This document shows positions 1-9,629 of a stretch of DNA of 64,000 bases, piece by piece. The notes below the pieces were generated by a model, which was given only the letters and a program-made list of their open reading frames with translations, ran no database searches and had not been told where the DNA came from. A program made the position numbers and the translations under genes. The stretch comes from Erigeron canadensis (Eukaryota; Streptophyta; Magnoliopsida; Asterales; Asteraceae): contig NC_057761.1 in assembly GCF_010389155.1 (NCBI RefSeq), positions 7,752,501-7,816,500 on the forward strand, written 5' to 3'. Every line of letters starts with the position of its first letter. Position 1 is the stretch's first letter.

Positions 1-495
1 TGTAGAAAGAAAATTATTTCAGATATGGGATGAGAGTGAGAAGAAAAAAGATGGAGTGTTGTTAATTTGTTTAGGTTACATGGTATTTTGGTCTTTTGGA
101 TATTCCTATGAAAGATGGAATGAAATTCCATCACTTAACCCCAAGGAGTGTACATTCCTTCAAATGACGTAATCTTTGAATTCCATAGTAACGAGATTCC
201 TTCAAATTTTACCAATAAAACACACTATAGAAGAACTTAATTCCAATTCCATCAAATTCATTCACATTCTTTCAACCAAACGCACCATAACATAGTAACA
301 TGTGACGGGTTGTTAGGGAATTTGTGTGTACTTTTAAATGGGCAGCGGAAAAATAATCTAAAGTTTTAAACATGATGTTTTAGTCTAAATGTTTGCATGA
401 TTAAAGTTTTTATCAAGATCCAATTACAACTCAATAGTTGTCGTATTGTTAATATACAAAGTAAGTTAAAAGATTTACATTTGTGATTGGATGGA
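1..495. other. Left edge, no gene seen
   Basis: AT-rich DNA without a convincing coding frame. Around 240-290 the sequence ends in a run resembling CAACCAAACGCACC, which looks like the right terminal repeat of a MITE whose other end would lie outside the window. This is only a suggestion. Confidence 0.3.
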
Positions 496-500
496 CTATC

Positions 501-693
501 TATTAAGGATATTACCTAGTTTAAGTATAGTTTCCTAGTTATATTATATTTAGTATATTGATATCTTTTATATATTTAGTAAATTATAGTTTCAAATAAT
601 TAGTTGTCTTTACTTGATGAACAAGTTGTACATTGGCTATATATAAAACCCTTCATTGTATCAATAATATTAAGAACAATTCACATTACAATA
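501..693 (+). repeat. 5' LTR of TRIM-like element
   Basis: 193-bp copy of the direct repeat, with a TATATAAA-like stretch near 640-650 that could serve as its TATA box. It matches 1711-1902 with a few substitutions and one short indel. Confidence 0.85.
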
Positions 694-844
694 TAATATC
701 AGAGTCATATCCACTCCAACGAACAAATTGTTCTTCAAAAATCAATTTAAAAAAAGAAAAGAAAAAAAACTCCTTCCAACGATCGACCAAACAATCCAAT
801 CTTTTGTTTTCCACCTTCTTCCAATTCCAAGTCCCATTCATGAC

Positions 845-1508
845 TTGCTCCACCGAGCAAAAGGTCCAATCACAACATATTTGTAGCTCCTCAATAATAA
901 ATTGTGTCACAATAATTTTTATGGCCGAATCTTCCAAATCAACCAATTTCAAGCAGATTTCTCCAATCTCCATCAAGAAACAAAAACAACTTTTTATCCG
1001 TGTTCTATTTTTTTTTTCCTTTTCCTCTTTAGTTCGACCAAGAATTCTAACAACATAACATTGCCAAAATGAATTTTTACTTTTTAACTTTTCGAAACAA
1101 AAGCAAGAGATTTCAAAAGAATTTTAAAGCCCATACTGTAGTGACCGTTTGAATCAATCATAGCTCCAACGAGCAATTCCGTTGATATGTCCATATCGTA
1201 GTGGCCGGGTTTCAATTTGTGTTGCTCCAACGAGCAAATTCATCCACAAGCTTATACTGTAGTGACCGGTTTCATTAATAAAAAGCTCCAACGAGCAATT
1301 TCATTCATAAGGCCACACCGTAGTGGCCGGTTTCTTTAGTTTATTGTCTTACAATAATGAGCAGTTCCTCTAATCAAAAGCTCCAACGAGCAATTTCATT
1401 CATAAGCCCATACCGTAATGGCCGATTTCGATTCGTACAATTTTTTTTCTCTTTTTGCTCCAATGAGCAACCTATTTGTTTTTCTTTTCTTTTTGCTCCA
1501 ACGAGCAA
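845..1508 (+). repeat. Hairpin array in TRIM interior
   Basis: Seven copies of the hairpin core GCTC-loop-GAGC (full form TTGCTC-CAAC-GAGCAA) lie at 845, 1163, 1222, 1285, 1380, 1455 and 1493, with a degenerate copy near 711. Four-base loops vary (CAAC, CACC, CAAT) while the stems are kept. Between 1130 and 1435 they alternate with a second unit close to CCATACCGTAGTGGCCGG, making a tandem unit of about 60 bp. It sits where an autonomous element would have its leader and gag. Confidence 0.8.
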
Positions 1509-1618
1509 CCTATTTATTTTTTCATCAAATTTTTAGCCCTTCAGTCGGGTTCTTCGCTACCTCAAAAACAAGATCAGTAGCCAAAGATCAATGTTTCAAG
1601 TTCAAGACCAAGATGTGG

Positions 1619-1710
1619 TCAATCATCTTGCGGGGGCGTATTAAGGAAGTTTTCTACAAATTCAAGTCCAAGATTGGCTTCCCTTACGGGTCAGCCATCT
1701 TGTGGGGGCG
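1619..1710 (+). repeat. Duplicated polypurine tract of TRIM
   Basis: Two near copies of a motif ending CTTG(C/T)GGGGGCG followed by TATTAAG occur here. Only the second is followed by a complete LTR. The first looks like a duplicated end of the interior plus the first bases of an LTR. Confidence 0.6.
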
Positions 1711-1902
1711 TATTAAGATTATTACCTAGTTTAAGTATAATTTCCTAGTTATATTATATTTAGTAGATTGATATCTTTTATATATTTAGTAGATTATAGT
1801 CTCCAAATAATTCGTTGTCTTTACTTGATGAACAAGTTATACATTGGCTATATAAAGCCCTTCATTGTATTAATAATATTAAGAACAATTCACATTACAA
1901 TA
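1711..1902 (+). repeat. 3' LTR of TRIM-like element
   Basis: 192-bp right copy of the direct repeat, ending at the CTATC target duplication. Confidence 0.85.
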
Positions 1903-1907
1903 CTATC

Positions 1908-2253
1908 TCTAAATATATTTATACTTTGAATTATTTGAGTTGAAACTGATTATGGTTTTTCGATATTGATTTGGTTTGTAATCAAATCAAATTTGCACAT
2001 GATTTTGACATCTTCTATCAACGTCTTGTTCTTTCCTTGTAGTGCTTAGTTTTATTCTGGATTTTTAACAGAAAAAAAGTTATGAGAAATGTCTTTTATT
2101 AGTAAAAATTTTTTGTAAAGTTAGCATTTATTAACTCAGTCTCATTGTGCCTTTTAATGTGTCACTTGCTTGATGAAAGAGATGATTTAGAGGGCAACAT
2201 CACATTTAATTATAGTCACTATGAAATGTTATCTAACAAAAAAAATTTAATTT
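1908..2253. other. Intergenic, nothing recognised
   Basis: AT-rich sequence. A short open frame from 2145 runs opposite the copia relic and is probably not a gene. Confidence 0.4.
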
Positions 2254-2511
2254 TCAACTTGGAACTTCATCAGAGAGTATTCGAACATCAATTGGACCAA
2301 ACAAATTCATATGAAGCATGTGGAGTGATTTAGTCACTTGGAAAATTGGCTTTAGATCTTCAAATAGATGCACAATGTTGCTTCCCAATTTCACAAGTTG
2401 AGCAAGGCTTGTCTCGTTGAATGTCAGTAGACGTATCCCATCAACTAGCTCTTTTCTATACAACTTGTTGATGTTCTTGAAATTCAAATAAGATGAGCTC
2501 TTATGCCATAA
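2254..2511 (-). pseudogene. Copia pol fragment (pre-integrase to integrase)
   Basis: The minus-strand frame reads LWHK...NFKNINKL, then after about 45 diverged residues KSLHMLHMNLFGPIDVR. These match the order of the GAG-pre-integrase domain (LWHRRLGH...INKLV) and the start of the integrase core (LHMDLFGP) of Ty1/copia polyproteins. The HHCC zinc-finger cysteines and the D,D,E core are absent. No LTRs or other domains flank it, so it is an isolated old relic, opposite in orientation to copia-1. Confidence 0.7.
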
Positions 2512-3068
2512 TTAGTTCGTATCTTCGTCAAATTGTGAATGATAGAACTCATCAAATGGGTGCAATCAACCCAACTCTCCCATTAACATTGAATATGATG
2601 CTTTGCGCAACATCAAATTGTTTCTTTTTCATTTAATGAACTTAAAAGTTAAGAACTTAATCATTCAGTCAAATTTCATGTTTCTCTTTTGACTTAATAA
2701 AGAAAAATAACCGTCAATTATCTTTATTTTACTTAATACATACAGACATTCTTTATGCATTCAGCCACTTAATACACTCAGTACTTAATGACTAAAAAAA
2801 ACAGGCCCTATTATCGTACAATTGAATGATATCCGTTAGGTTAACTTTTAAACCATTAATATATGCTACATGTCTGAACTTGATTTGACCATCTATAAGC
2901 ACATCATATATTCATATCCCTCATTACCACCAAAAGCATCATCGTCAAGTTTATTGTTCGGACCAACCATCATCGCCGAGTTTCGTACTATAACTTTTTA
3001 AGTCCTGATTTCAGGACAAAAAGTATTTGTTGCTTTTGAGATTTTAAGATATTATTTTCACCGCAATT
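2512..3068. other. Intergenic, nothing recognised
   Basis: AT-rich sequence up to the AGAAA target duplication of copia-1 (3069-3073). No gene or repeat identified. Confidence 0.4.
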
Positions 3069-3073
3069 AGAAA

Positions 3074-3278
3074 TGTTAGAAAGAAGATTTCAGGATCAGA
3101 GCATTGTCATCATTTCCGTCAATAGAAACCGACTTGGACAACACTCCAAGAAACAAATCAGCAGAAGATTGAAGTTGATTCATTTTCCTTATTTAGAGCA
3201 TTGTTTCCCTTATAAATTGTAACCCGTTTATCATAGAAAATCAATATACAACAAGTATTTCAATTCATTATTCTATCA
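3074..3278 (+). repeat. 5' LTR of copia-1
   Basis: 205 bp, begins TGTTAGAAAG and ends TTCTATCA, followed at once by the initiator-Met primer-binding site. Confidence 0.95.
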
Positions 3279-3290
3279 TGGTATCAGAGC
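3279..3290 (+). promoter_or_regulatory. Primer-binding site of copia-1
   Basis: TGGTATCAGAGC, complementary to the 3' end of plant initiator-Met tRNA, which primes minus-strand DNA synthesis. The leader from here to gag is only 66 bases and has no hairpin array, unlike the other elements of the window. Confidence 0.9.
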
Positions 3291-3356
3291 CGGCATACTG
3301 CCTGGACTCATCATCTACACAATAAAATTCGAAACCATCATCTAACCTAAGCCACC

Positions 3357-4607
3357 ATGGCAGCAGAAGCTGGCAGCTCAGGCGTGGGTTCCGAATTAGC
3401 CATTCAATTAGCCGAACTCTTTCAAAATAACCAACCACAAAATCCTAAACTATCCGACAACCTGCAAATTAACCTCAAACTAAACAATCAAAATTACGCT
3501 TTATGGTCTCGAATGATCCGAGTCGCCATAGGCGGAAAATCCAAATCATTACTAAATCATTTAACCGTAGAACCACCAACAAAAGCAACAACCGAAAAAT
3601 ATGAAAAATGGGAACAAGAAGACCTGATCGTGTTTTCTTGGCTCATTCAGAACATTGAACCAACATTAGCCGGAAATCTTACCGAATTCTCCACATCAAA
3701 GGAGCTGTGGGATGCCCTGACAACCACATATAGCAGCGGCAAGGATAAATTGCAAACTTTCAATTTGCACGTCAAGGCAAACAAACTCAAGCAGAATGAT
3801 AAATCGCTTGAAGATTTTTGGATCTCACTTCAAGGCGTATGGGGTGAGATCGATCGTTTAGACCCAAATCCAATGAAATGCCCTGATGACATCAAAATAT
3901 ATTCCAAATTAAGATCGGAACAAAAAGTGTTTCAATTTTTAAATGGACTAGATCGAAAATATGAATTCGTCAAACGGGAAATACTCCGGGTCGACCCGTT
4001 TCCCACCGTCGAATCTGCTTATGCCACGGTTCGTAAGGAAGCCGCTCACCAACGTATTATGGGAGCAACAGTGAACGACACACAAGGTATAGCATCCGGC
4101 TTAATCGCCGGAGATTTTTCCGGCAACAGCAGCGGTGGCGGTGGTTTTGTATCCAGGGGATTCCGCCGGAACGACGACAAGAAAAAGACGACCCAAGATG
4201 ATAAATCCCATCTAAAGTGTGATGAGTGTGGCATGTTAAGACACATAAAAGATCAATGTTTTAAGATCTTAGGGTATCCCGATTGGTGGATCGGTTCGAA
4301 GAAAAGCAACAGATCGACAAAGGCCGAGAAGGACATCACCCCTACCACCGTTACAAAACCTAATAAAGATAGTAGTAATGACCGGCGATCAACCGGTTTT
4401 GGTGGTGTTGCAGCGGCGGCCGGAGAAGGGAACAAGGAGGAGGAGTTCTCAGTGGTTAGAGGTAAAAGGGAAAAAGGAAACCAAATTTGGAATCCTTATT
4501 TCCCAAATGAACCGATCTCTTTCACAAATAAACCTTTATTACCAAAAAAAATGTTTTTGTCTAAACCTAGTCAAATGGGCTTGGTAAAAAGGTGCATTTT
4601 AGTCTAA
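3357..4607 (+). CDS. gag: Copia-1 Gag
   Basis: 416-residue capsid/nucleocapsid precursor of a Ty1/copia element; it forms the virus-like particle around the element's RNA. The ATG sits in a strong plant/animal-type context (GCCACCATGG). The N-terminal half has the copia Gag signature (NYALWSRMIRVAI near residue 45; DLIVFSWLIQNI; ELWDALTTTYSSG), as in the UBN2/Retrotran_gag families. A CCHC zinc knuckle, CDECGMLRHIKDQC, lies around residues 288-301. A glycine- and basic-rich tail follows. It ends 16 bases inside the pol frame. Apparently intact in itself. Confidence 0.9.
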   Translation: MAAEAGSSGVGSELAIQLAELFQNNQPQNPKLSDNLQINLKLNNQNYALWSRMIRVAIGGKSKSLLNHLTVEPPTKATTEKYEKWEQEDLIVFSWLIQNIEPTLAGNLTEFSTSKELWDALTTTYSSGKDKLQTFNLHVKANKLKQNDKSLEDFWISLQGVWGEIDRLDPNPMKCPDDIKIYSKLRSEQKVFQFLNGLDRKYEFVKREILRVDPFPTVESAYATVRKEAAHQRIMGATVNDTQGIASGLIAGDFSGNSSGGGGFVSRGFRRNDDKKKTTQDDKSHLKCDECGMLRHIKDQCFKILGYPDWWIGSKKSNRSTKAEKDITPTTVTKPNKDSSNDRRSTGFGGVAAAAGEGNKEEEFSVVRGKREKGNQIWNPYFPNEPISFTNKPLLPKKMFLSKPSQMGLVKRCILV

Positions 4608-7600
4608 GCCCACCATCAAAAAGTGGGCAGGCCCTTAATACTCTCGGGGATCGTAATGATTCAAACGGGTCATGGATATTTGATTGTGGGGCGACAGATA
4701 CTATGACGTATGAGTTGTCCGATTTTTCAGAAGTTTCCAAACCTAGGAAAACTCATATTGAAGCAGCTAATAAAGGAAAAATGGATGTAAAAACCGGTAG
4801 AATAATTAAAATTTCACCAGACATCAAGTTATCTGATTGTCTTTATGTTCCTTCTCTGTCTCATAAACTATTATCAATAAGTCATGTAACAAGAGAACTC
4901 AATTGCTCCGTTCTTATGCATCCAACTTTTTGCATTTTACAGGATATCAGGACGGGACGGATTATTGGACGTGGCACTGAAAGAGAGGGGTTGTACTATG
5001 TTGATGAAGTAAATTCAAGCGGGAGTGTTATGTTAGCTCATGGAACTAGTGAAAGAGAAGCTTGGCTATGGCATAGAAGATTGGGGCATCCATCAGTTAG
5101 TTATTTGCATACTTTGTTTCCTAAACTTTTTCCGTTGAATAAATCAATTTCTTGTGAAACTTGCATTTTAGCTAAAAGTCATAGACAAACCTATAAACCT
5201 AGAAATACCAGGGTTCAAGTTCCTTTCTCTTTAGTTCATTCAGATGTGTGGGGCCCTGCCCCCGTTTTTGGAGGTCAAAATTTCCGATATTATGTAATAT
5301 TTGTTGATGATTGCACCCAGATGACTTGGATCTATTTTTTAAAAAACAAGGCTGAAGTTCATGATAGGTTTACTGCTTTCTATTCCATGATCCAAACCCA
5401 GTTCCAACAATCTATCAAAATTGTGAGATCAGACAATGGGGGAGAATATGTGAACTCACAAATGAGTCTATTTTTTCAGTCCAAAGGGATAGTTCATCAA
5501 ACCACGTGCCCTCATACCCCAGAACAAAATGGTGTTTCCGAAAGAAAAAATAGACTTTTATTAGAAATGGCTAGAGCCCTAATAATTGAATCATGTGTTC
5601 CAAAATTTTTTTGGCCAGAAGCTATATCTACTGCCACTTACGTAATCAACCGATTACCAACAAAAATCCTCAAAATGAAAACTCCCCTTAAAACCCTTAC
5701 TGAATTTCATGCCTTACCACCAGTGCTTACACTTCCACCTAAAGTATTTGGATGTACTATTTTTGTCCATATTCCAAAATCCTATCGTGATAAACTCGAT
5801 CCATGTGCTGAGAAGTGTGTTTTCGTTGGATATGGAGTCACTCAAAAGGGATATAGGTGTTATAATCCAAAAACTCGTCATATGTTCACCACCATGAATT
5901 GTGATTTTCTTGAAACTAAGTACTTCTACTCCTCGCCACATAGTGGTCAGGGGGAGGAACAGAATGACACACTGAGTTGGCTGGAATATCCTATAGAGGA
6001 TTCTCATACTTCAGTTGATTCAGAACGAAGAACAGAAGAAGAAGCTCCAGTACAGTCCCCTCAGCCTCAAAGTGTCACCGAAAATATAAGTCCGAACCTG
6101 ATATCCGAGGTAAGTAATTCTTCAGATACTTCACTTACCATACCAGATTACCCGAATGAAATTATACAGGGAGAAGAAGAACAAGTAAGTAACGAAGTAG
6201 TTCAAGTAAGTAATGAAGCTCCAGAAGTTCCTGAACAAAGATATGTGCTTCCGGCAAGATCTACCAGAGGAATTCCTGCAAGGCGTTTTTCTCCAGAAAA
6301 GTTTTCAAGAGGCTATAAATATCCAATGGCTAATATTGTGAGAGGAAATCTGTCTGAAAAAGCAAAGGCATTTTCAGCAAAGTTATATTCAGAAGAAACT
6401 CCATCAAATGTAGAACAAGCCTTGAAGTTGACAAAATGGAAGAATTCCATGGAAGTTGAAATGGAGGCACTAGAAAAAAATGAAACATGGGACAAGTGCA
6501 CTTTACCACAGGGAAAGAAACCGGTAGGATGCAGGTGGATCTATACAATCAAATTTAAGCCAGATGGTTCTGTTGAACGATATAAAGCTCGATTGGTTGC
6601 AAAGGGATACACCCAGACATATGGTATTGACTATTCTGAAACATTCTCCCCGGTTGCAAAGCTAGACACTATAAGAGTTTTGTTCTCTGTAGCAGCAAAT
6701 CAAGGTTGGCCTCTTCATCAGTTTGATGTTAAAAATGCCTTCTTATATGGAGAATTAGAAGAAGAAGTGTATATGGATCCTCCACCTGGTTTCTCAAATG
6801 ATTTTAAACCTGGAGAAGTTTGTAAGCTAACGAAGTCTTTGTATGGATTAAAGCAGTCACCGAGAGCATGGTTTGGGAGGTTCACACTAGCCATGAAAAA
6901 ATATGGATACAAACAAAGTAATGATGATCACACTTTGTTCCTTAGTCAAAAAGGAGATAGAATAACGTGTCTGATAATTTATGTCGATGACATGATTATT
7001 ACTGGGAATGATGAAAGTGAGATAAAAAAATTGAGACAAAACTTGTGTGCAGAATTTGAAATGAAAGAGTTAGGGAATCTAAAGTATTTCTTAGGAATTG
7101 AAGTGTTAAGGTCACAACAAGGGATCTTTATTTGTCAGAGGAAATATGTACTGGATTTCTTAGCAGAAATGGGAATGATTGATTGTAAACCAGCAGACAC
7201 ACCAATGGTTATGAATCAGAAGTTGTTCATGAAAATAGATGCCAAATCTGCTGATAAAAATAGATACCAGCGAATGGTAGGAAAGCTGATTTATCTGGTT
7301 CACACTCGTCCAGATATAGCATACGCAGTTGGAGTAGTAAGCCAGTTTATGCACCAGCCTCAAGAAGAACACATGGATGCAGTTTTAAGAATTATTAGAT
7401 ATCTCAAAGGAACTACTGGACATGGAGTTTTGTTTAAAGCAAATGGTCATCTTGATATTCAAATATATACAGATGCTGACTGGGCTGGAGATAAGGGGAA
7501 CAGAAGATCAACCTCAGGATATTTCTCTCTGGTAGGAAGTAATCTGGTCACATGGAGAAGTAAAAAGCAAAAGGTTGTTTCTCTTTCAAGTGCAGAAGCT

Positions 7601-7948
7601 AAATTTCGAGGTATAGCCAAAGGTTTAGCAGAAGCATTATGGCTGAAAAAACTTGTGACTGAATTGGGGTTTAATCCAAAAAAGAGCATCCAAATTTTAA
7701 GTGATAACGAAGCAGCAATTCAGATCTCAGAAAATCCTGTGCAACATGATAGGACTAAACATGTGGAGGTTGACCGACATTTCATTAAAGAAAAACTTGA
7801 AAATGGAATTATTAAGTTACTATTTGTAAAGTCTGAAGATCAACTAGCAGATATCCTGACTAAGGCCGTAGGAACAAATACTTTCAACAAATGTCTGAGC
7901 AAGTTGAATTTTGGTGATCCCACTATTCAACTTGAGGGGGAGTGTTAG
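4592..7948 (+). CDS. pol: Copia-1 Pol polyprotein
   Basis: 1,118 codons in the -1 frame relative to gag; the first codon given (GTG) is only the edge of useful open frame, so it must be reached by frameshift or has lost continuity with gag. In order: aspartic protease WIFDCGATD (residues 28-36; catalytic Asp kept but the usual DSGA is DCGA); GAG-pre-integrase WLWHRRLGH with CETC; integrase core with HSDVWGP, RSDNGGEY and the glutamate in EQNGVSERKNR; reverse transcriptase with FDVKNAFLYG and YVDD; RNase H with DADWAGD, SLSSAEAKF and the C-terminal LADILTKA. No internal stops. The stop codon lies inside the 3' LTR. Functional status depends on the gag-pol junction. Confidence 0.9.
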   Translation: MHFSLSPPSKSGQALNTLGDRNDSNGSWIFDCGATDTMTYELSDFSEVSKPRKTHIEAANKGKMDVKTGRIIKISPDIKLSDCLYVPSLSHKLLSISHVTRELNCSVLMHPTFCILQDIRTGRIIGRGTEREGLYYVDEVNSSGSVMLAHGTSEREAWLWHRRLGHPSVSYLHTLFPKLFPLNKSISCETCILAKSHRQTYKPRNTRVQVPFSLVHSDVWGPAPVFGGQNFRYYVIFVDDCTQMTWIYFLKNKAEVHDRFTAFYSMIQTQFQQSIKIVRSDNGGEYVNSQMSLFFQSKGIVHQTTCPHTPEQNGVSERKNRLLLEMARALIIESCVPKFFWPEAISTATYVINRLPTKILKMKTPLKTLTEFHALPPVLTLPPKVFGCTIFVHIPKSYRDKLDPCAEKCVFVGYGVTQKGYRCYNPKTRHMFTTMNCDFLETKYFYSSPHSGQGEEQNDTLSWLEYPIEDSHTSVDSERRTEEEAPVQSPQPQSVTENISPNLISEVSNSSDTSLTIPDYPNEIIQGEEEQVSNEVVQVSNEAPEVPEQRYVLPARSTRGIPARRFSPEKFSRGYKYPMANIVRGNLSEKAKAFSAKLYSEETPSNVEQALKLTKWKNSMEVEMEALEKNETWDKCTLPQGKKPVGCRWIYTIKFKPDGSVERYKARLVAKGYTQTYGIDYSETFSPVAKLDTIRVLFSVAANQGWPLHQFDVKNAFLYGELEEEVYMDPPPGFSNDFKPGEVCKLTKSLYGLKQSPRAWFGRFTLAMKKYGYKQSNDDHTLFLSQKGDRITCLIIYVDDMIITGNDESEIKKLRQNLCAEFEMKELGNLKYFLGIEVLRSQQGIFICQRKYVLDFLAEMGMIDCKPADTPMVMNQKLFMKIDAKSADKNRYQRMVGKLIYLVHTRPDIAYAVGVVSQFMHQPQEEHMDAVLRIIRYLKGTTGHGVLFKANGHLDIQIYTDADWAGDKGNRRSTSGYFSLVGSNLVTWRSKKQKVVSLSSAEAKFRGIAKGLAEALWLKKLVTELGFNPKKSIQILSDNEAAIQISENPVQHDRTKHVEVDRHFIKEKLENGIIKLLFVKSEDQLADILTKAVGTNTFNKCLSKLNFGDPTIQLEGEC
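7932..7942 (+). promoter_or_regulatory. Polypurine tract of copia-1
   Basis: TTGAGGGGGAG directly before the 3' LTR; the expected primer for plus-strand DNA. It overlaps the end of the pol frame. Confidence 0.85.
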
Positions 7949-8168
7949 AAAGGAGATTTCAGGATCAGAGCATTGTCATCATTTCCGTCAATAGAAACCG
8001 ACTTGGACAACACTTCAAGAAACAAATCAGCAGAAGATTGAAACAAATCAGCAGAAGATTGAAGTTGATTCATTTTCCTTATTTAGAGCATTTTTTCCCT
8101 TATAAATCGTAAGCCGTTTATCATAGAAAATCAATATACAACAAGTATTTCAATTCATTATTCTATCA
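7943..8168 (+). repeat. 3' LTR of copia-1
   Basis: 226 bp. It is longer than the 5' LTR because a 21-bp segment around GAAACAAATCAGCAG is tandemly duplicated (about 8020-8061), evidently after insertion. Confidence 0.95.
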
Positions 8169-8173
8169 AGAAA

Positions 8174-9629
8174 TATATCTTTAACTCCCTTTTTAGTTTT
8201 GCACATTGTTCTGTAGAGATATACAACTGTTAACTTATCTATCAACACTTGATCGAGGTCGGCTATCTAGTCTCATGTAAACATTGAATAAATTTTTGAA
8301 TAATTTTTGTGGTTTGCATATGTTACTTATAGATTTTTTTTAATCATTTAGTAGGCGGCAAATAAAAAGGAAGTGTTCGAAATGTTCCGGTTTCTCCAAA
8401 TAACAACTCCTAAAAGTGATAGAAAAACAAGGCTGGAAAAGCACGATAAAAAAAAATGCATGCGGAGTATGATGATACGTTTCGTAAGACCTATGGGAGA
8501 AAACGAATTTAATAATTTAATTCTTAATATATTTTTTTGAATTAATGTGATATTTATTTTGTTTTTCTTTTCGAATGAAAATATGTTCATAATTATTTTG
8601 AGTGTTTTGTTAAACGAAGCCCTTATGCATTAAATAATTGTACACTATAAAATTCAAAAGTGAGATTTAAATATGAAAACGTACAATTTTTTTCATTTAA
8701 CATTTTTCTTATTTTAATGTGACATTAAGATAACAAAATTACTTTATTGTTAGGAGAGTTTTCACAATGTTTATCCATAAAGATAAGTATATTTTAATGA
8801 AAACATATGCTACCGATCTTCTAACTTTTGAGTTCTCATTGCTGAACACATAAGATAAATCTCTTGTATTGCCACCGATATTCTGTGTTCTGACCATTAA
8901 ATATTAGTAGATGATTACACATCGAAGAACTTGGAGTATGTGCAAGCGTTAAAGTGGCACCGCATTGTGCAGAAAAAACTCAAATAGCGGGTCTAATGCA
9001 AACTTCATCAAGCAAAATCATGAATGGACAACTGTTTACTAATTACTAGAATGTGAGAATAACTTTAGACCTTAAAAAAGGGCATTTTTACGCTAACAAT
9101 CTCTAACAATAACTCACATACGAAAGACTACATACAAGTCGTCATCGAGATTAGCGTTATTTAGCAACCTCCCCTTCCCCACTGGGTCGTCGGGTTCAAG
9201 CCAAACTCTCTAAGTTTCTTACAGCCCGAGTCATACGTCACCAGGTTCGATCCAACTCTCTAAGTACGTTTCTTACAGCTCTGATCCATTTGGCGTATTA
9301 GCCATGTCGTCTAACGAGTCAAACATTGGCTCACGCCTCAGTTTGCCGTTTAAAGAAAAACATTGGCAAAGTTTACGCTAATTAAACATGGTTGTAGAAA
9401 TAACTAAAGTATTTGAATCCAATTTAAGTTGCCAAACAAACCACACAGGCACACACCATTACACCTAAAGCCAAACACTACTAGTACAATTAAAAAAAAA
9501 ACAAAGGAAAAAGAACCGTTTAAAGTTCCAACATCCATCACCATCATATCCATGAATCGAACAACACAAACTAAAGATGAATTAAAGTAAAAAACTGAAT
9601 AAAAGAACACAATTAAATAAGAAGATACT
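8174..9629. other. Downstream region of the aquaporin gene
   Basis: Holds the expected 3' UTR of the minus-strand aquaporin near 9350-9629, otherwise AT-rich spacer. Between 9165 and 9290 an imperfect tandem repeat of about 60 bp (core AACTCTCTAAGT...TTTCTTACAG) has two tRNA box-B-like motifs, GGGTTCAAGCC and AGGTTCGATCC; this could be SINE debris. No protein gene recognised. Confidence 0.4.

Larger units (their letters stand above)
501..1902 (+). mobile_element. TRIM-like non-autonomous LTR retrotransposon
   Basis: Two direct repeats of about 192 bp (501-693 and 1711-1902) bound a 1.0-kb interior and are flanked by a perfect 5-bp duplication CTATC (496-500 and 1903-1907). Directly after the left repeat comes TATCAGAGTC (697-706), a one-base variant of the usual plant primer-binding site for initiator-Met tRNA. 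A purine tract GGGGGCG precedes the right repeat. The interior has no gag or pol; the open frame over 633-1058 is low-complexity and I do not regard it as a gene. The element fits a terminal-repeat retrotransposon in miniature mobilised in trans. Its LTRs start TATTAAG rather than with TG, which is unusual, but the target duplication supports the boundaries. Confidence 0.85.
3074..8168 (+). mobile_element. Copia-1, full-length Ty1/copia retrotransposon
   Basis: Complete element of 5.1 kb: TG...CA LTRs (3074-3278 and 7943-8168), target duplication AGAAA on both sides (3069-3073, 8169-8173), primer-binding site TGGTATCAGAGC at 3279-3290, gag, pol in the order protease, integrase, reverse transcriptase, RNase H (the copia order), and a polypurine tract TTGAGGGGGAG at 7932-7942. 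I count five substitutions between the LTRs over 205 aligned bases, plus one 21-bp duplication, so insertion was fairly recent. The only obvious break is a frame change between gag and pol. Confidence 0.95.

Noticed and set aside
633..1058. 141-codon open frame in the TRIM element
   Set aside because: Low-complexity composition, overlaps the LTR and primer-binding site and matches no known Gag; an accidental frame in repetitive leader DNA.
9165..9290. SINE suggested by two box-B-like motifs
   Set aside because: No box A at the right distance, no tail and no target duplication; left as a note only.
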